From NCBI RefSeq assembly GCF_902726545.1, contig NZ_CACVAD010000028.1:1-64000 (forward strand): a DNA stretch of 64,000 nt. Direction: 5' to 3'. Position numbers and translations under genes: made by a program. Under the pieces are notes generated by a model, which was not told where the DNA came from, ran no database searches, and saw nothing but the letters and a program-made list of their open reading frames with translations. Of this stretch, positions 39,720-50,340 are shown piece after piece (positions within the stretch are counted from its first letter, which is position 1; each line of letters begins with the position of its first letter). Origin of the DNA: Yersinia artesiana. Its GTDB lineage: Bacteria; Pseudomonadota; Gammaproteobacteria; Enterobacterales; Enterobacteriaceae.

Positions 39720-40725
39720 TTTAATACTTAACCGGATTAATATCCGCAAATATTCTGTTGCTGCCCCGCTAATTTTATTATTAGCGGGCCTATATGGGTT
39801 TATACCTGCTACCAGTTATGCCGATGTTCAATGTGATGTATTTAACCCTGGTGAAATAAGACTAGAGCCGGTCACCATATATAATTCAGATCCACTGGGC
39901 ACTGAGAAACATCTCTATTCCCGAGGTTCTCGCATGAATTGTACCTTTACCCCGCAGCAAGAAAAAATGGGGAAATTAATTTTTGAACTGGACCCAGCCG
40001 CCGCCAGTAATACCACTTATCCTGAAGCATTTAATACTAATCTGGCTGGCGTGGGTCTTAAATTTGCGATTACTGGCAACCCGGCATGTGCAATAGAGGA
40101 TAGAACCAAAATAGCCTGTAATATTAAACTCAAAGATCAAGTAGTGCATTTTGTTATCCTCAGGCTGTTTTTTAAAACTGATCTCCAGCAAGAATTTGGC
40201 ACCATTAACATTCCTCAAGGCAATATCAAGTATTATCTGGAAGAGGATGGCCCGGCCACAGCCAAAGATCTGCCCGGTATACTCGGCGCAGCCACAAGGG
40301 TGATAAACAAAAATGGTTGTATGCTAAAGACGCTCAACCTTGATTTTGATTTAGGCAAACATCAGCAAAATAGCTTTAAGGGCATCGGTAGCACCGGGCG
40401 GGAAATAACCCAGCCGATTATTTTATCCTGCAACCCGAAAACCAAATATTTCCTTAGCGTTAATGGCGACGATGCCGGTGCGCTGGGGGTGATTAAACTC
40501 AGTCAGGCCCCCGGCATGGCCAGCGGCATTGGGGTACAGTTGCTAACAGCAAATGATAATCAGCCAATAATATTAACGGCGACCAAAGAAATGGGTACCT
40601 CGGCTGACAATAACAAAGATTCAGAGCAAACCATTGGCATTACCGCGCGCTACTATCAAACCGACACTAAAGTCACTCCCGGCAGCGCCAATGCCAGTGC
40701 CACCTTTATCATGACTTATGAGTAG
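39709..40725 (+). CDS. Fimbrial adhesin-like tip protein 2 (paralogue of protein 1)
   Basis: The 338-residue protein has a signal peptide to about Ala38 (PATSYA), an N-terminal domain with spaced Cys (VQCDVF, MNCTF, PACAIE, IACNIK) and a C-terminal pilin domain very like that of adhesin 1 (GCMLKTLNLDFDLGKHQQNSFKGIGSTGRE, ITARYYQTDTKVTPGSANASATFIMTYE). The pilin halves are far more alike than the N-terminal halves, suggesting duplication with divergence of the binding domain. ATGATG allows a start at 39709 or 39712, overlapping the truncated chaperone gene. Confidence 0.8.
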   Translation: MMINLILNRINIRKYSVAAPLILLLAGLYGFIPATSYADVQCDVFNPGEIRLEPVTIYNSDPLGTEKHLYSRGSRMNCTFTPQQEKMGKLIFELDPAAASNTTYPEAFNTNLAGVGLKFAITGNPACAIEDRTKIACNIKLKDQVVHFVILRLFFKTDLQQEFGTINIPQGNIKYYLEEDGPATAKDLPGILGAATRVINKNGCMLKTLNLDFDLGKHQQNSFKGIGSTGREITQPIILSCNPKTKYFLSVNGDDAGALGVIKLSQAPGMASGIGVQLLTANDNQPIILTATKEMGTSADNNKDSEQTIGITARYYQTDTKVTPGSANASATFIMTYE

Positions 40726-40749
40726 CAATATGGGGCATAGGAACAGGTC

Positions 40750-40910
40750 TCGGTTGATAGTCGTTCTGTTATCACCTTACCTCTGCGGCCTCACCGAGCA
40801 GGAGGGCAAGCGATACGTGCGCAAGCGCGGGATTCCACAAGGGTGCGCGCCCGCACCCTTTGGCGGTTGGTTCATTAGAGGCTAAGTTAGCTCGGTGCTC
40901 TAACAACCGA
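40750..40910 (-). mobile_element. MITE-like element, short copy (161 bp), right of fimbrial locus
   Basis: The ends TCGGTTGATAG and CTAACAACCGA are the same terminal inverted repeats as in the 33051-33631 element. The whole sequence is the reverse complement of that element with its middle 407-414 bp missing; the join falls at CTTGCCC. The two copies therefore form a large inverted repeat around the fimbrial cluster. No ORF. 40911-41107 is AT-rich and holds the mdtA promoter region. Confidence 0.75.
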
Positions 40911-40995
40911 ACCGGCTCACTTAATCAATCAACTAAAACAATTTTAAATGTCAAAATTGTAAACTCCACTCCCCAAACCCTGACAATACTTTCAT

Positions 40996-41013
40996 ATTTC
41001 CTCCATTTTTACC
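40996..41013 (+). promoter_or_regulatory. Candidate BaeR box upstream of mdtA
   Basis: TTTCCTCCATTTTTACC matches 13 of 17 positions of the published E. coli BaeR motif TTTTTCTCCATDATTGGC. It lies about 95 bp before the mdtA start, and baeR is at the end of the same gene cluster. Confidence 0.5.
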
Positions 41014-41107
41014 CACTCAATACCCACTAAACTAGTAACATATCAAAATTCTCATTTTTGCACCTGCGTGCACATAAACAGATCAATAAAAGGGATTCTC
41101 CACCATT

Positions 41108-42442
41108 ATGAAAGCTCAATCCAAACGCACTTCCCGGTTACTGATGTTATTGGGGGTAGTGGTGGCGATTATTGTTACTGTGTTTGTCTGGCGTCATTTC
41201 AGTGCAGCCCCGCAGAGCAGTGCGCCCGGCGCACAACAAGCCGCGAGTGGCAGCAGCTCCGCCCGCGCTGGGGGGCGGCGTAATATGCCGATGTCTCCAG
41301 TACAAGCCGCCACAGCGACCGAACAAGCGGTGCCACGCTATCTCACCGGCTTAGGCACAGTGATTGCCGCCAACACCGTGACGGTCACCAGTCGGGTTGA
41401 CGGTCAGCTCATGGCTATCCACTTTACCGAAGGCCAACAGGTCAATGCTGGCGACTTACTGGTCGAAATTGACCCGCGCCCATACGAAGTCCAACTGACT
41501 CAAGCTCAGGGGCAGCTGGCGAAAGATCAAGCCACACTGGATAACGCGCGTCGCGATTTAGCCCGCTACCAGAAATTGGCGAAAACTGGCCTGATTTCAC
41601 AACAGGATCTGGATACCCAAGCCTCGCTGGTTCGCCAAAGCGAAGGCAGTGTAAAAGCTGACCAAGGGGCTATCGATAGCGCCAAATTGCAATTGACTTA
41701 TAGCCGTATTACCGCGCCTATTTCCGGTAAAGTCGGGCTAAAACAAGTGGATGTCGGCAACTACATTACCAGCGGCAGCGCCACTCCGATTGTGGTTATC
41801 ACTCAAACACATCCAGTTGATGTGGTCTTTACCCTGCCAGAAAGTGATATCCCTGCCATTATGCAAGCGCAGAAAAATGCGGCAAAAAACAATACTACCG
41901 TTCCGGTTGAAGCCTGGGACCGCACCAACAAGCAGATGCTGGCCCAAGGCCATCTGCTCAGTATTGATAACCAGATTGATACCACCACCGGCACCATTAA
42001 GCTAAAAGCCCGCTTTGCCAATGAAGATGACGTGCTGTTCCCGAATCAATTTGTCAACGCGCGTATCAAAGTGGATTTACTGCAAAACGCCGTGGTAGTT
42101 CCAACCGCTGCGGTACAGATGGGCAACGAAGGCAGCTTCGTCTGGACGTTAAATGACGAGAACAAAGTCAGTAAGCACTTGGTTACCACTGGGATTCAGG
42201 ATAGCAAACAAGTGGTTATCAGCGCCGGGTTGGATGCCGGTCAGCGCGTAGTCACTGACGGCATTGATCGCCTGACAGAAGGTTTACAAGTTGAAGTGGT
42301 GACGCCGCGCTCAGCGGATACCACGCCAACCGATGCAGCAGAAAAGCCGGCTACGGCTGAGAAAGGCACACACCGTCGGGGCGGAAAACCCGCGACGGAC
42401 GCAGCGGCGGGCAGTACCACCACTGCGGCGGAGAAATCCTGA
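41108..42442 (+). CDS. mdtA: Multidrug efflux periplasmic adaptor MdtA
   Basis: MdtA is the membrane-fusion protein of the MdtABC-TolC pump, which exports novobiocin and bile salts in E. coli. The 444-residue protein has an N-terminal membrane anchor (about 10-32), a lipoyl/hairpin core ([29 protein letters not shown]...) and a C-terminal Ala/Thr-rich low-complexity tail that makes it longer than E. coli MdtA (415). A candidate BaeR box lies upstream. Its stop overlaps the mdtB start by one base (TGATG). Confidence 0.95.
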   Translation: MKAQSKRTSRLLMLLGVVVAIIVTVFVWRHFSAAPQSSAPGAQQAASGSSSARAGGRRNMPMSPVQAATATEQAVPRYLTGLGTVIAANTVTVTSRVDGQLMAIHFTEGQQVNAGDLLVEIDPRPYEVQLTQAQGQLAKDQATLDNARRDLARYQKLAKTGLISQQDLDTQASLVRQSEGSVKADQGAIDSAKLQLTYSRITAPISGKVGLKQVDVGNYITSGSATPIVVITQTHPVDVVFTLPESDIPAIMQAQKNAAKNNTTVPVEAWDRTNKQMLAQGHLLSIDNQIDTTTGTIKLKARFANEDDVLFPNQFVNARIKVDLLQNAVVVPTAAVQMGNEGSFVWTLNDENKVSKHLVTTGIQDSKQVVISAGLDAGQRVVTDGIDRLTEGLQVEVVTPRSADTTPTDAAEKPATAEKGTHRRGGKPATDAAAGSTTTAAEKS

Positions 42443-45400
42443 TGCAAGTGATGCCTCCAACGCCGGGCGGCGGGCCATCACGGCTGTTTATCCTGCGCCC
42501 TGTCGCCACCACCTTATTTATGGTCGCCATTTTGCTGGCGGGGATTATCGGCTACCGCGCCTTGCCGGTTTCCGCCCTGCCGGAAGTGGATTACCCAACC
42601 ATTCAGGTGGTCACACTCTATCCCGGTGCAAGTCCGGATGTGGTGACCTCCTCTATTACCGCACCACTTGAGCGCCAGTTTGGTCAGATGTCTGGCTTGA
42701 AACAGATGGCGTCACAAAGCTCCGGTGGCGCGTCGGTTATCACCTTGCAATTCCAGCTCACTTTGCCGCTGGATGTGGCCGAGCAGGAAGTGCAGGCGGC
42801 GATTAACTCCGCCACTAACTTGCTGCCAAATGATCTGCCCTACCCACCGATTTACAGTAAGGTGAATCCGGCGGATCCACCGATTCTGACGCTGGCCGTC
42901 ACCTCCACCGCCATCCCGATGACACAAGTGGAAGACATGGTGGAAACCCGCATTGCGCAAAAGATCTCGCAAGTCACCGGCGTCGGTCTGGTCACCATTT
43001 CAGGTGGGCAGCGCCCTGCCGTGCGGGTCAAATTGAATGCCCCGGCGGTAGCTGCTTTGGGGCTGGACAGTGAAACCATTCGTACCGCCATCAGCAATGC
43101 CAACGTCAACTCGGCCAAAGGTAGCCTGGATGGGCCAACCCGTTCGGTAACCTTATCCGCCAACGACCAGATGAAGTCGGCTGAGGATTACCGCGACCTG
43201 ATTGTTGCTTACCAAAACGGCGCGCCAGTTCGCTTGCAAGATGTCGCCACCATCGAGCAGGGCGCAGAAAATAACAAACTGGCGGCCTGGGCCAATAACC
43301 AGCAGGCCATTGTGCTGAATATCCAGCGCCAGCCGGGGGTCAATGTGATCGCTACCGCCGACAGTATTCGCGAAATGCTGCCGGAGCTGATCAAAAGTCT
43401 GCCTAAATCGGTTGATGTCAAAATACTGACCGACCGCACCACCACTATCCGCGCCTCGGTCAATGATGTGCAGTTCGAGTTACTGCTGGCCATTGTGTTG
43501 GTGGTGATGGTGATTTACCTGTTCCTGCGTAATGCGGCGGCCACCATTATCCCCAGTATTGCCGTGCCGTTGTCATTAATCGGGACGTTCGCCGCGATGT
43601 ATTTCCTCGGTTTCTCAATCAACAACCTGACATTAATGGCGCTGACTATTGCCACCGGCTTTGTGGTCGATGACGCCATTGTGGTGATTGAAAATATCTC
43701 GCGCTATATCGAAAAAGGCGAAAAACCGCTGGATGCCGCGCTGAAAGGGGCTGGTGAGATTGGCTTTACCATTATTTCACTGACGTTCTCATTGATTGCC
43801 GTATTGATTCCACTGCTGTTTATGGGTGATATCGTCGGCCGCCTGTTCCGTGAGTTTGCGGTGACATTGGCAGTGGCAATCCTGATTTCAGCCGTGGTGT
43901 CCCTGACACTGACGCCAATGATGTGCGCACGCATGCTCAGTTATGAGTCACTGCGCAAGCAAAACCGCCTGTCACGCGCCAGTGAGAAATTCTTTGACTG
44001 GGTGATTGCCCATTATGCGGTAGCACTGAAAAAAGTCCTTAAGCACCAATGGATTACTTTGGGTGTCGCGCTGAGCACCTTAGTGCTGACAGTCTTGCTT
44101 TACCTGATGATGCCGAAAGGATTTTTCCCATTACAGGACAACGGATTGATTCAAGGTACGCTGGAAGCGCCACAATCGGTTTCATTCAGTAATATGGCGG
44201 AGCGCCAGCAGCAAGTGGCCGCCATCATCCTGAAAGATCCGGACGTCGAAAGCCTGACCTCATTTGTCGGGGTGGATGGCACCAACGCCACACTGAACAA
44301 TGGCCGGTTGCAGATTAACCTTAAACCATTGGAAAGCAGAAAAGATCGTATCCCAGAAATCATTACCCGCTTGCAACAGAGTGTATCCGGCGTTCCGGGT
44401 ATTAAGCTCTATTTGCAGCCAGTGCAAGATTTGACTATCGATACCCAACTGAGCCGCACCCAGTATCAGTTCACCCTGCAAGCCACCTCATTGGAGGAAC
44501 TGAGTACCTGGGTACCGAAACTGGTCAGTGAATTGCAACAACAAGCGCCATTCCAGGATGTGACCAGCGACTGGCAGGATCAGGGGCTAGTGGCATTTGT
44601 GAATGTGGATCGAGACAGCGCCAGCCGTCTGGGGATCACTATGGCAGCCATCGACAGCGCGTTGTATAACGCATTTGGTCAGCGGCTAATTTCCACCATT
44701 TATACCCAAGCCAACCAGTATCGGGTGGTGTTGGAACATGACGTCAAAGCTACGCCGGGGCTGGCGGCCTTCAATGATATCCGCCTGACCGGCAGTGACG
44801 GCAAAGGTGTGCCATTGAGCAGTATTGCCACCATCGAAGAGCGCTTCGGGCCGCTTTCTATCAACCATTTGAATCAGTTCCCGTCAGCCACCATCTCATT
44901 CAATTTGGCACCGGGCTATTCTCTGGGCGAGGCGGTGGAAGCCGTGACACAAGCGGAGCAGGCCATTCAACTGCCGGCCGATATCACGACGCGTTTCCAA
45001 GGCTCGACACTGGCGTTTCAGGCCGCACTCGGCAGCACACTATGGCTAATTATTGCCGCCATTGTGGCGATGTATATTGTGCTCGGCGTGTTGTACGAAA
45101 GCTTTATTCACCCGGTCACTATCTTATCTACCCTACCGACCGCCGGTGTCGGCGCGTTATTGGCTCTGATATTGACCGGCCACGAGCTGGATGTGATCGC
45201 CATTATCGGGATCATTCTGCTTATTGGGATCGTGAAGAAAAACGCCATCATGATGATCGACTTTGCGCTGGCCGCCGAGCGCGATCAGGGTATGACCCCA
45301 TATGACGCAATTTATCAGGCCTGCTTATTGCGTTTCCGCCCAATTCTGATGACCACCCTGGCCGCACTGTTTGGCGCATTGCCGCTGATGCTCAGTACCG

Positions 45401-45585
45401 GAGCCGGTGCCGAACTGCGCCAGCCGCTCGGGGTCTGTATGGTCGGTGGGCTGATTGTTAGTCAGGTGTTGACTCTGTTTACCACACCGGTTATTTATCT
45501 GTTGTTCGATAAACTGGCACGCAATACCCATAATCATCAGGATATTGATACACCAGCCTTGCCGAATGGACGGGAACAGCCGTGA
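42442..45585 (+). CDS. mdtB: Multidrug efflux RND transporter MdtB
   Basis: One of two different RND subunits that form a heterotrimer (MdtB2C). The 1047-residue protein (E. coli 1040) has 12 predicted membrane helices, two large periplasmic loops, and the proton-relay segment [23 protein letters not shown] with paired Asp residues in helix 4. The C-terminal [15 protein letters not shown] block is typical of the family. It is coupled to mdtA by a one-base overlap and to mdtC by four bases. Confidence 0.97.
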   Translation: MQVMPPTPGGGPSRLFILRPVATTLFMVAILLAGIIGYRALPVSALPEVDYPTIQVVTLYPGASPDVVTSSITAPLERQFGQMSGLKQMASQSSGGASVITLQFQLTLPLDVAEQEVQAAINSATNLLPNDLPYPPIYSKVNPADPPILTLAVTSTAIPMTQVEDMVETRIAQKISQVTGVGLVTISGGQRPAVRVKLNAPAVAALGLDSETIRTAISNANVNSAKGSLDGPTRSVTLSANDQMKSAEDYRDLIVAYQNGAPVRLQDVATIEQGAENNKLAAWANNQQAIVLNIQRQPGVNVIATADSIREMLPELIKSLPKSVDVKILTDRTTTIRASVNDVQFELLLAIVLVVMVIYLFLRNAAATIIPSIAVPLSLIGTFAAMYFLGFSINNLTLMALTIATGFVVDDAIVVIENISRYIEKGEKPLDAALKGAGEIGFTIISLTFSLIAVLIPLLFMGDIVGRLFREFAVTLAVAILISAVVSLTLTPMMCARMLSYESLRKQNRLSRASEKFFDWVIAHYAVALKKVLKHQWITLGVALSTLVLTVLLYLMMPKGFFPLQDNGLIQGTLEAPQSVSFSNMAERQQQVAAIILKDPDVESLTSFVGVDGTNATLNNGRLQINLKPLESRKDRIPEIITRLQQSVSGVPGIKLYLQPVQDLTIDTQLSRTQYQFTLQATSLEELSTWVPKLVSELQQQAPFQDVTSDWQDQGLVAFVNVDRDSASRLGITMAAIDSALYNAFGQRLISTIYTQANQYRVVLEHDVKATPGLAAFNDIRLTGSDGKGVPLSSIATIEERFGPLSINHLNQFPSATISFNLAPGYSLGEAVEAVTQAEQAIQLPADITTRFQGSTLAFQAALGSTLWLIIAAIVAMYIVLGVLYESFIHPVTILSTLPTAGVGALLALILTGHELDVIAIIGIILLIGIVKKNAIMMIDFALAAERDQGMTPYDAIYQACLLRFRPILMTTLAALFGALPLMLSTGAGAELRQPLGVCMVGGLIVSQVLTLFTTPVIYLLFDKLARNTHNHQDIDTPALPNGREQP

Positions 45586-48500
45586 AATTCTTTGCTCTGT
45601 TTATTCAGCGCCCAGTGGCCACCACGCTGTTGACACTGGCGATAACACTCAGTGGAGTGATCGGCTTTAGCTTATTGCCGGTTTCACCGCTACCGCAAGT
45701 CGATTACCCAGTGATTATGGTCAGCGCCTCCATGCCCGGCGCGGATCCGGAAACCATGGCGTCATCCATTGCCACACCACTGGAGCGCGCACTGGGAAGA
45801 ATTGCCGGGGTCAATGAAATGACCTCAACCAGTTCATTGGGTAGCACGCGGATTATTCTGCAATTTGATCTCAGCCGCGATATTAATGGCGCAGCTCGTG
45901 ATGTGCAGGCCGCACTCAACGCCGCTCAGAGTTTGCTCCCATCAGGGATGCCCAATCGCCCGACCTATCGCAAGATGAACCCGTCGGATGCGCCAATCAT
46001 GATAATGACCCTGACCTCGGATACTTTCAGTCAGGGGCAATTATATGACTTTGCCTCAACCCAACTGGCGCAGAAAATTGCCCAGACCGAGGGGGTCAGT
46101 GATGTCTCCGTCGGTGGCAGTTCCCTGCCAGCGGTGCGGGTAGAACTTAATCCAAGTGCGCTGTTCAATCAGGGCGTGTCGCTGGACGCGGTGCGTCAGG
46201 CGATCAGTGCCGCTAACGTGCGCCGCCCGCAAGGTTCAATCGACAGCAGTGAACAACACTGGCAGGTGCAGGCCAATGATGAGATCAAAACGGCCGAGGG
46301 TTATCGCCCGCTTATCATTCACTACAACAATGGCTCTCCGGTGCGGCTACAAGATGTCGCTAATATCGTCGATTCTGTGCAGGATGTGCGCAATGCCGGG
46401 ATGTCTGATGGCAAGCCGGCCGTGCTGTTGGTGATCAGCCGTGAGCCGGGCGCAAATATTATTGCCACTGTCGATAGAATTCGCGCCGAGCTCCCTGCCC
46501 TGCGCGCCTCGATCCCCGCCTCGATTGAGTTGAATATTGCTCAGGATCGCTCGCCGACTATCCGCGCCTCACTGGATGAAGTGGAGCGTTCACTGGTGAT
46601 CGCCGTGGCATTGGTGATTTTGGTGGTGTTTCTGTTCCTGCGATCAGGCCGTGCCACCTTGATCCCCGCTGTCGCCGTGCCGGTTTCGTTGATCGGCACC
46701 TTTACTGCCATGTATTTGTGCGGTTTTAGCCTCAATAACCTGTCGCTGATGGCGCTGACCATCGCCACCGGTTTTGTGGTTGATGATGCTATCGTGGTGC
46801 TGGAGAATATTTCCCGCCATCTGGAGGCGGGCGTGAAACCGATGGCTGCCGCCTTGCGCGGGGTGCGCGAAGTCGGTTTTACCGTGCTGTCGATGAGTAT
46901 TTCTCTGGTGGCGGTGTTTATTCCGCTGCTGTTGATGGAAGGGTTACCGGGGCGATTATTCCGTGAGTTTGCCGTCACATTGTCAGTGGCAATTGGTATC
47001 TCGTTAGTTATTTCGTTGACCCTGACGCCGATGATGTGCGCCCATTTATTACGTGCACAGCCGGCAGGGAAACAACAACGTATTCGTGGCTTAGGTAAAG
47101 TGCTGATGGCTATTCAGCAAGGTTATGGTCGCTCGCTCAATTGGGTGCTGGGCCATACACGCTGGGTAATGGTTGTGCTGCTTTCCACTATTGCTCTGAA
47201 TGTTTGGCTCTATATCAGCATTCCCAAAACCTTTTTTCCCGAGCAGGATACCGGCCGCATGATGGGCTTTATTCAAGCCGATCAGAGTATTTCGTTTCAG
47301 GCGATGCAGCAAAAGCTGAAAGATTTTATGAAAATTGTCAGTGCTGACCCGGCGGTCGATAATGTCACTGGTTTTACCGGCGGTTCGCGCACCAACAGTG
47401 GCTCGATGTTTATCTCATTGAAACCACTAAGTGAACGCAATGAAACGGCGCAACAAGTGATTACCCGGTTACGTGGAAAATTGGCAAAAGAGCCGGGAGC
47501 CAGCCTGTTCCTCTCTCCGGTACAAGATATCCGTGTTGGCGGCCGACAATCTAACGCCAGTTATCAATTTACGTTATTGGCCGACGATTTAGCGGCTCTG
47601 CGTGAATGGGAACCGAAAGTGCGGGCTGCTTTGAGCAAGTTACCAGAGCTGGCGGATGTTAACTCCGATCAGCAGGATAAAGGCTCGGAAGTGGCCCTGA
47701 CGTATGACCGCGAAACTATGGCGCGGCTGGGTATCGATGTGTCAGATGCCAATGCGTTGCTCAATAACGCCTTTGGTCAGCGGCAAATTTCCACCATTTA
47801 TCAGCCATTGAACCAATACAAAGTGGTGATGGAAGTCGCCCCTCAATACACGCAGGATGTGAGTTCGCTGGATAAGATGTTTGTGATTAACAGCGCAGGC
47901 CAGTCTATCCCGCTGTCCTATTTCGCTAAATGGCGGCCCGCCAATGCGCCGTTGTCGGTTAATCACCAGGGCTTATCGGCTGCCTCAACTATCTCATTTA
48001 ACTTGCCCGATGGTGGCAGCTTGTCTGAAGCGACAGTCGCCATTGAGCGGGCGATGACGGAACTGGGTGTACCAAGCACAGTGCGCGGTATGTTTGCCGG
48101 TACGGCGCAAGTGTTCCAGGACACCTTGAAATCCCAGCTCTGGCTGATTATGGCGGCGATCGCCACGGTGTATATCGTGCTGGGGATTTTGTATGAAAGT
48201 TATGTCCACCCGCTGACCATTCTTTCAACACTGCCCTCTGCGGGAGTCGGGGCATTACTGGCGCTGGAGCTGTTCGATGCGCCCTTTAGTCTTATCGCCC
48301 TGATTGGCATCATGCTATTGATTGGTATCGTAAAAAAGAACGCCATCATGATGGTCGATTTTGCCCTTGATGCCCAACGCAATGGCAACCTTAGCGCCCG
48401 CGATGCCATTTTCCAGGCCAGCCTATTGCGCTTTAGGCCGATTTTGATGACCACCTTGGCTGCCTTATTCGGCGCGCTACCCCTGGTGTTAAGTAGCGGC

Positions 48501-48656
48501 GATGGTGCCGAACTGCGCCAACCGCTGGGGATTACCATTGTCGGCGGGCTGGCGATGAGCCAATTGCTCACTCTGTATACCACGCCGGTGGTTTACCTCT
48601 ATTTTGACCGGCTGCGCAGCCGCTTTAGCAAAAAACCGTTAATGAGACTGGAATAA
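45582..48656 (+). CDS. mdtC: Multidrug efflux RND transporter MdtC
   Basis: The second RND subunit of MdtABC. The 1024-residue protein starts with GTG overlapping the mdtB stop by four bases (GTGA), the same architecture as MdtB with [23 protein letters not shown] in helix 4 and [18 protein letters not shown]. It is full length compared with E. coli (1025). An ERIC array follows immediately, separating it from mdtD, to which it is directly joined in E. coli. Confidence 0.97.
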   Translation: MKFFALFIQRPVATTLLTLAITLSGVIGFSLLPVSPLPQVDYPVIMVSASMPGADPETMASSIATPLERALGRIAGVNEMTSTSSLGSTRIILQFDLSRDINGAARDVQAALNAAQSLLPSGMPNRPTYRKMNPSDAPIMIMTLTSDTFSQGQLYDFASTQLAQKIAQTEGVSDVSVGGSSLPAVRVELNPSALFNQGVSLDAVRQAISAANVRRPQGSIDSSEQHWQVQANDEIKTAEGYRPLIIHYNNGSPVRLQDVANIVDSVQDVRNAGMSDGKPAVLLVISREPGANIIATVDRIRAELPALRASIPASIELNIAQDRSPTIRASLDEVERSLVIAVALVILVVFLFLRSGRATLIPAVAVPVSLIGTFTAMYLCGFSLNNLSLMALTIATGFVVDDAIVVLENISRHLEAGVKPMAAALRGVREVGFTVLSMSISLVAVFIPLLLMEGLPGRLFREFAVTLSVAIGISLVISLTLTPMMCAHLLRAQPAGKQQRIRGLGKVLMAIQQGYGRSLNWVLGHTRWVMVVLLSTIALNVWLYISIPKTFFPEQDTGRMMGFIQADQSISFQAMQQKLKDFMKIVSADPAVDNVTGFTGGSRTNSGSMFISLKPLSERNETAQQVITRLRGKLAKEPGASLFLSPVQDIRVGGRQSNASYQFTLLADDLAALREWEPKVRAALSKLPELADVNSDQQDKGSEVALTYDRETMARLGIDVSDANALLNNAFGQRQISTIYQPLNQYKVVMEVAPQYTQDVSSLDKMFVINSAGQSIPLSYFAKWRPANAPLSVNHQGLSAASTISFNLPDGGSLSEATVAIERAMTELGVPSTVRGMFAGTAQVFQDTLKSQLWLIMAAIATVYIVLGILYESYVHPLTILSTLPSAGVGALLALELFDAPFSLIALIGIMLLIGIVKKNAIMMVDFALDAQRNGNLSARDAIFQASLLRFRPILMTTLAALFGALPLVLSSGDGAELRQPLGITIVGGLAMSQLLTLYTTPVVYLYFDRLRSRFSKKPLMRLE

Positions 48657-48689
48657 TTTATTATGAAATGCCCAATAGCTTTTAAATTG

Positions 48690-48728
48690 CAGCCAACACA
48701 GCAGCAGGTTGAAAGATGACAGCCTATC
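48690..48728 (+). repeat. ERIC right-end fragment
   Basis: TTGCAGCCAACACAGCAGCAGG followed by TTGAAAGATGACAG resembles the right end of the complete ERIC that starts at 48729 (GCAGCCAACGCATCTGCGGG, TTGAAAGATGACGG). It suggests an older ERIC was partly deleted or that the insertion occurred next to an existing copy. Confidence 0.65.
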
Positions 48729-48926
48729 TATACCCTATAGATTTCAAGTTGCAGGAAGGCGGCAAGCGAGTGACTAATCGGTTGAAAACCGATTTGAACA
48801 GCATTTATGCTAGCCCGCAGGGTGAGCCTCTTTGAGGCTCATTAATCCCGATGAGCTTACACCAGTAAGTGATTCGGGTAAGCGAGCGCAGCCAACGCAT
48901 CTGCGGGTTGAAAGATGACGGGTATA
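48729..48926 (+). repeat. ERIC element with 71-bp insert, overlapping the mdtD start
   Basis: The element runs from TATACCCTATAG to GACGGGTATA and is 198 bp, i.e. a 127-bp ERIC plus a 71-bp insert (48774-48844). The insert contains AATCGGT/ACCGATT, AGCAT/ATGCT and GAGCCTC/GAGGCTC hairpins. It sits after GAGTGA in the left arm, whereas the insert in the 26005 copy sits after GGGTGA in the right arm. The last 12 bases of the ERIC are the first four codons of mdtD. Confidence 0.92.
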
Positions 48927-50324
48927 CGTTGGCAACTGTGGATAGTGGCCTTCGGCTTCTTCATGCAAACGCTGGACACCACCATCGTCAACACTGCCCT
49001 GCCCTCAATGGCGGCCAGCTTGGGCGAGAATCCGCTGCGCATGCAGTCGGTGATCGTCTCCTATGTGCTGACGGTGGCGGTGATGTTACCCGCCAGTGGC
49101 TGGTTGGCGGATAGAGTGGGCGTTAAATGGGTATTTTTCTCCGCCATTATTTTATTTACCCTCGGCTCATTACTGTGCGCGCAAGCTGAAACCCTGAATG
49201 AGCTGATTTCTTCCCGCGTCATTCAGGGGGTTGGCGGTGCCATGATGGTGCCGGTTGGCCGCCTGACGGTGATGAAAATCGTCCCGCGCGAGCAATATAT
49301 GTCAGCAATGGCATTCGTCACATTGCCCGGTCAGATTGGGCCATTGGTCGGGCCTGCGCTGGGCGGTTTTTTGGTGGAATATGCCAGTTGGCACTGGATA
49401 TTTTTAATCAATTTACCCGTCGGAGTGGTCGGTGCATTAGCCACTTTATGGTTGATGCCCAATTACACCACCCGCACCCGACGCTTTGATATCAGTGGTT
49501 TTATTATGTTGGCTATCGGTATGGCAACCCTGACACTGGCGCTGGACGGACACAAAGGATTGGGTCTGCCGCCGCTGGCGATTGTCGGTCTGGTATTGTG
49601 CGGAATATTAGCACTGGCCGGTTACTGGTGGCATGCCAAAGGTAACAGTTCGGCACTGTTCACACTGCGGTTATTCAACAATAAATCTTACTCTCTTGGC
49701 CTGATAGGCAGCATGAGCGCCCGTATCGGCAGTGGCATGTTGCCATTTATGACGCCGGTTTTCCTGCAAATCGGGCTGGGATTTACCCCCTTCCATGCCG
49801 GTTTGATGATGATCCCGATGATTATCGGCAGTATGGGCATGAAACGGATTATCGTGCGCGTGGTCAACCGTTTCGGTTACCGGCGGGTGTTGGTCAGTGC
49901 CACATTGTTGCTGGCGGTGGTCAGTCTCTGCTTCCCATTGGTAGCTTTGATGGGATGGACATTACTATTGCCGGTCGTGTTATTTTTACAGGGAATGCTC
50001 AACGCCCTGCGCTTCTCCACAATGAATACATTAGCGCTGAAAGATCTCCCCGATCGCCTGGCCAGCAGCGGCAATAGTTTATTGTCGATGGTGATGCAGT
50101 TATCCATGAGTCTGGGGGTCAGTACCGCCGGGATATTGCTCGGCGTATTTGCTCATAATCAGGTGGTGACGAATACCCCGGCGACCCACAGCGCGTTCTT
50201 ATACAGCTATATCTGTATGGCTATTATTATTGCGCTGCCCGCCCTGATATTTAACCGTGTGCCACCGGATACCGGCACTAACCGTAATCTGCCTCGCGCA
50301 TCCGCGAAAGCGGCCAACCGATAA
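48915..50324 (+). CDS. mdtD: Major facilitator transporter MdtD
   Basis: MdtD is a 14-helix drug:H+ antiporter-type (DHA2) transporter encoded with MdtABC but not part of the tripartite pump; E. coli MdtD has been connected with citrate or iron-citrate export. The 469-residue protein matches from [29 protein letters not shown] onward, with motif [11 protein letters not shown] and motif C GPALGGF. A stop codon (TGA) lies two codons before ATG 48915, and the first helix begins at once, so this ATG, inside the ERIC end, must be the start. The ribosome-binding site is weak (GGGTTGAAAG). Confidence 0.93.
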   Translation: MTGIRWQLWIVAFGFFMQTLDTTIVNTALPSMAASLGENPLRMQSVIVSYVLTVAVMLPASGWLADRVGVKWVFFSAIILFTLGSLLCAQAETLNELISSRVIQGVGGAMMVPVGRLTVMKIVPREQYMSAMAFVTLPGQIGPLVGPALGGFLVEYASWHWIFLINLPVGVVGALATLWLMPNYTTRTRRFDISGFIMLAIGMATLTLALDGHKGLGLPPLAIVGLVLCGILALAGYWWHAKGNSSALFTLRLFNNKSYSLGLIGSMSARIGSGMLPFMTPVFLQIGLGFTPFHAGLMMIPMIIGSMGMKRIIVRVVNRFGYRRVLVSATLLLAVVSLCFPLVALMGWTLLLPVVLFLQGMLNALRFSTMNTLALKDLPDRLASSGNSLLSMVMQLSMSLGVSTAGILLGVFAHNQVVTNTPATHSAFLYSYICMAIIIALPALIFNRVPPDTGTNRNLPRASAKAANR

Positions 50325-50340
50325 AACAGGTGGAAATATC

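Noticed and set aside
41068-41283. 71-residue ORF overlapping the mdtA start
   Set aside because: It is out of frame with mdtA, mostly overlaps its conserved anchor region and has no recognisable product.
42442-48656. mdtB-mdtC as a recent tandem duplication
   Set aside because: Both RND subunits are known, distinct partners in all Enterobacterales with mdtABC; the similarity is ancient.
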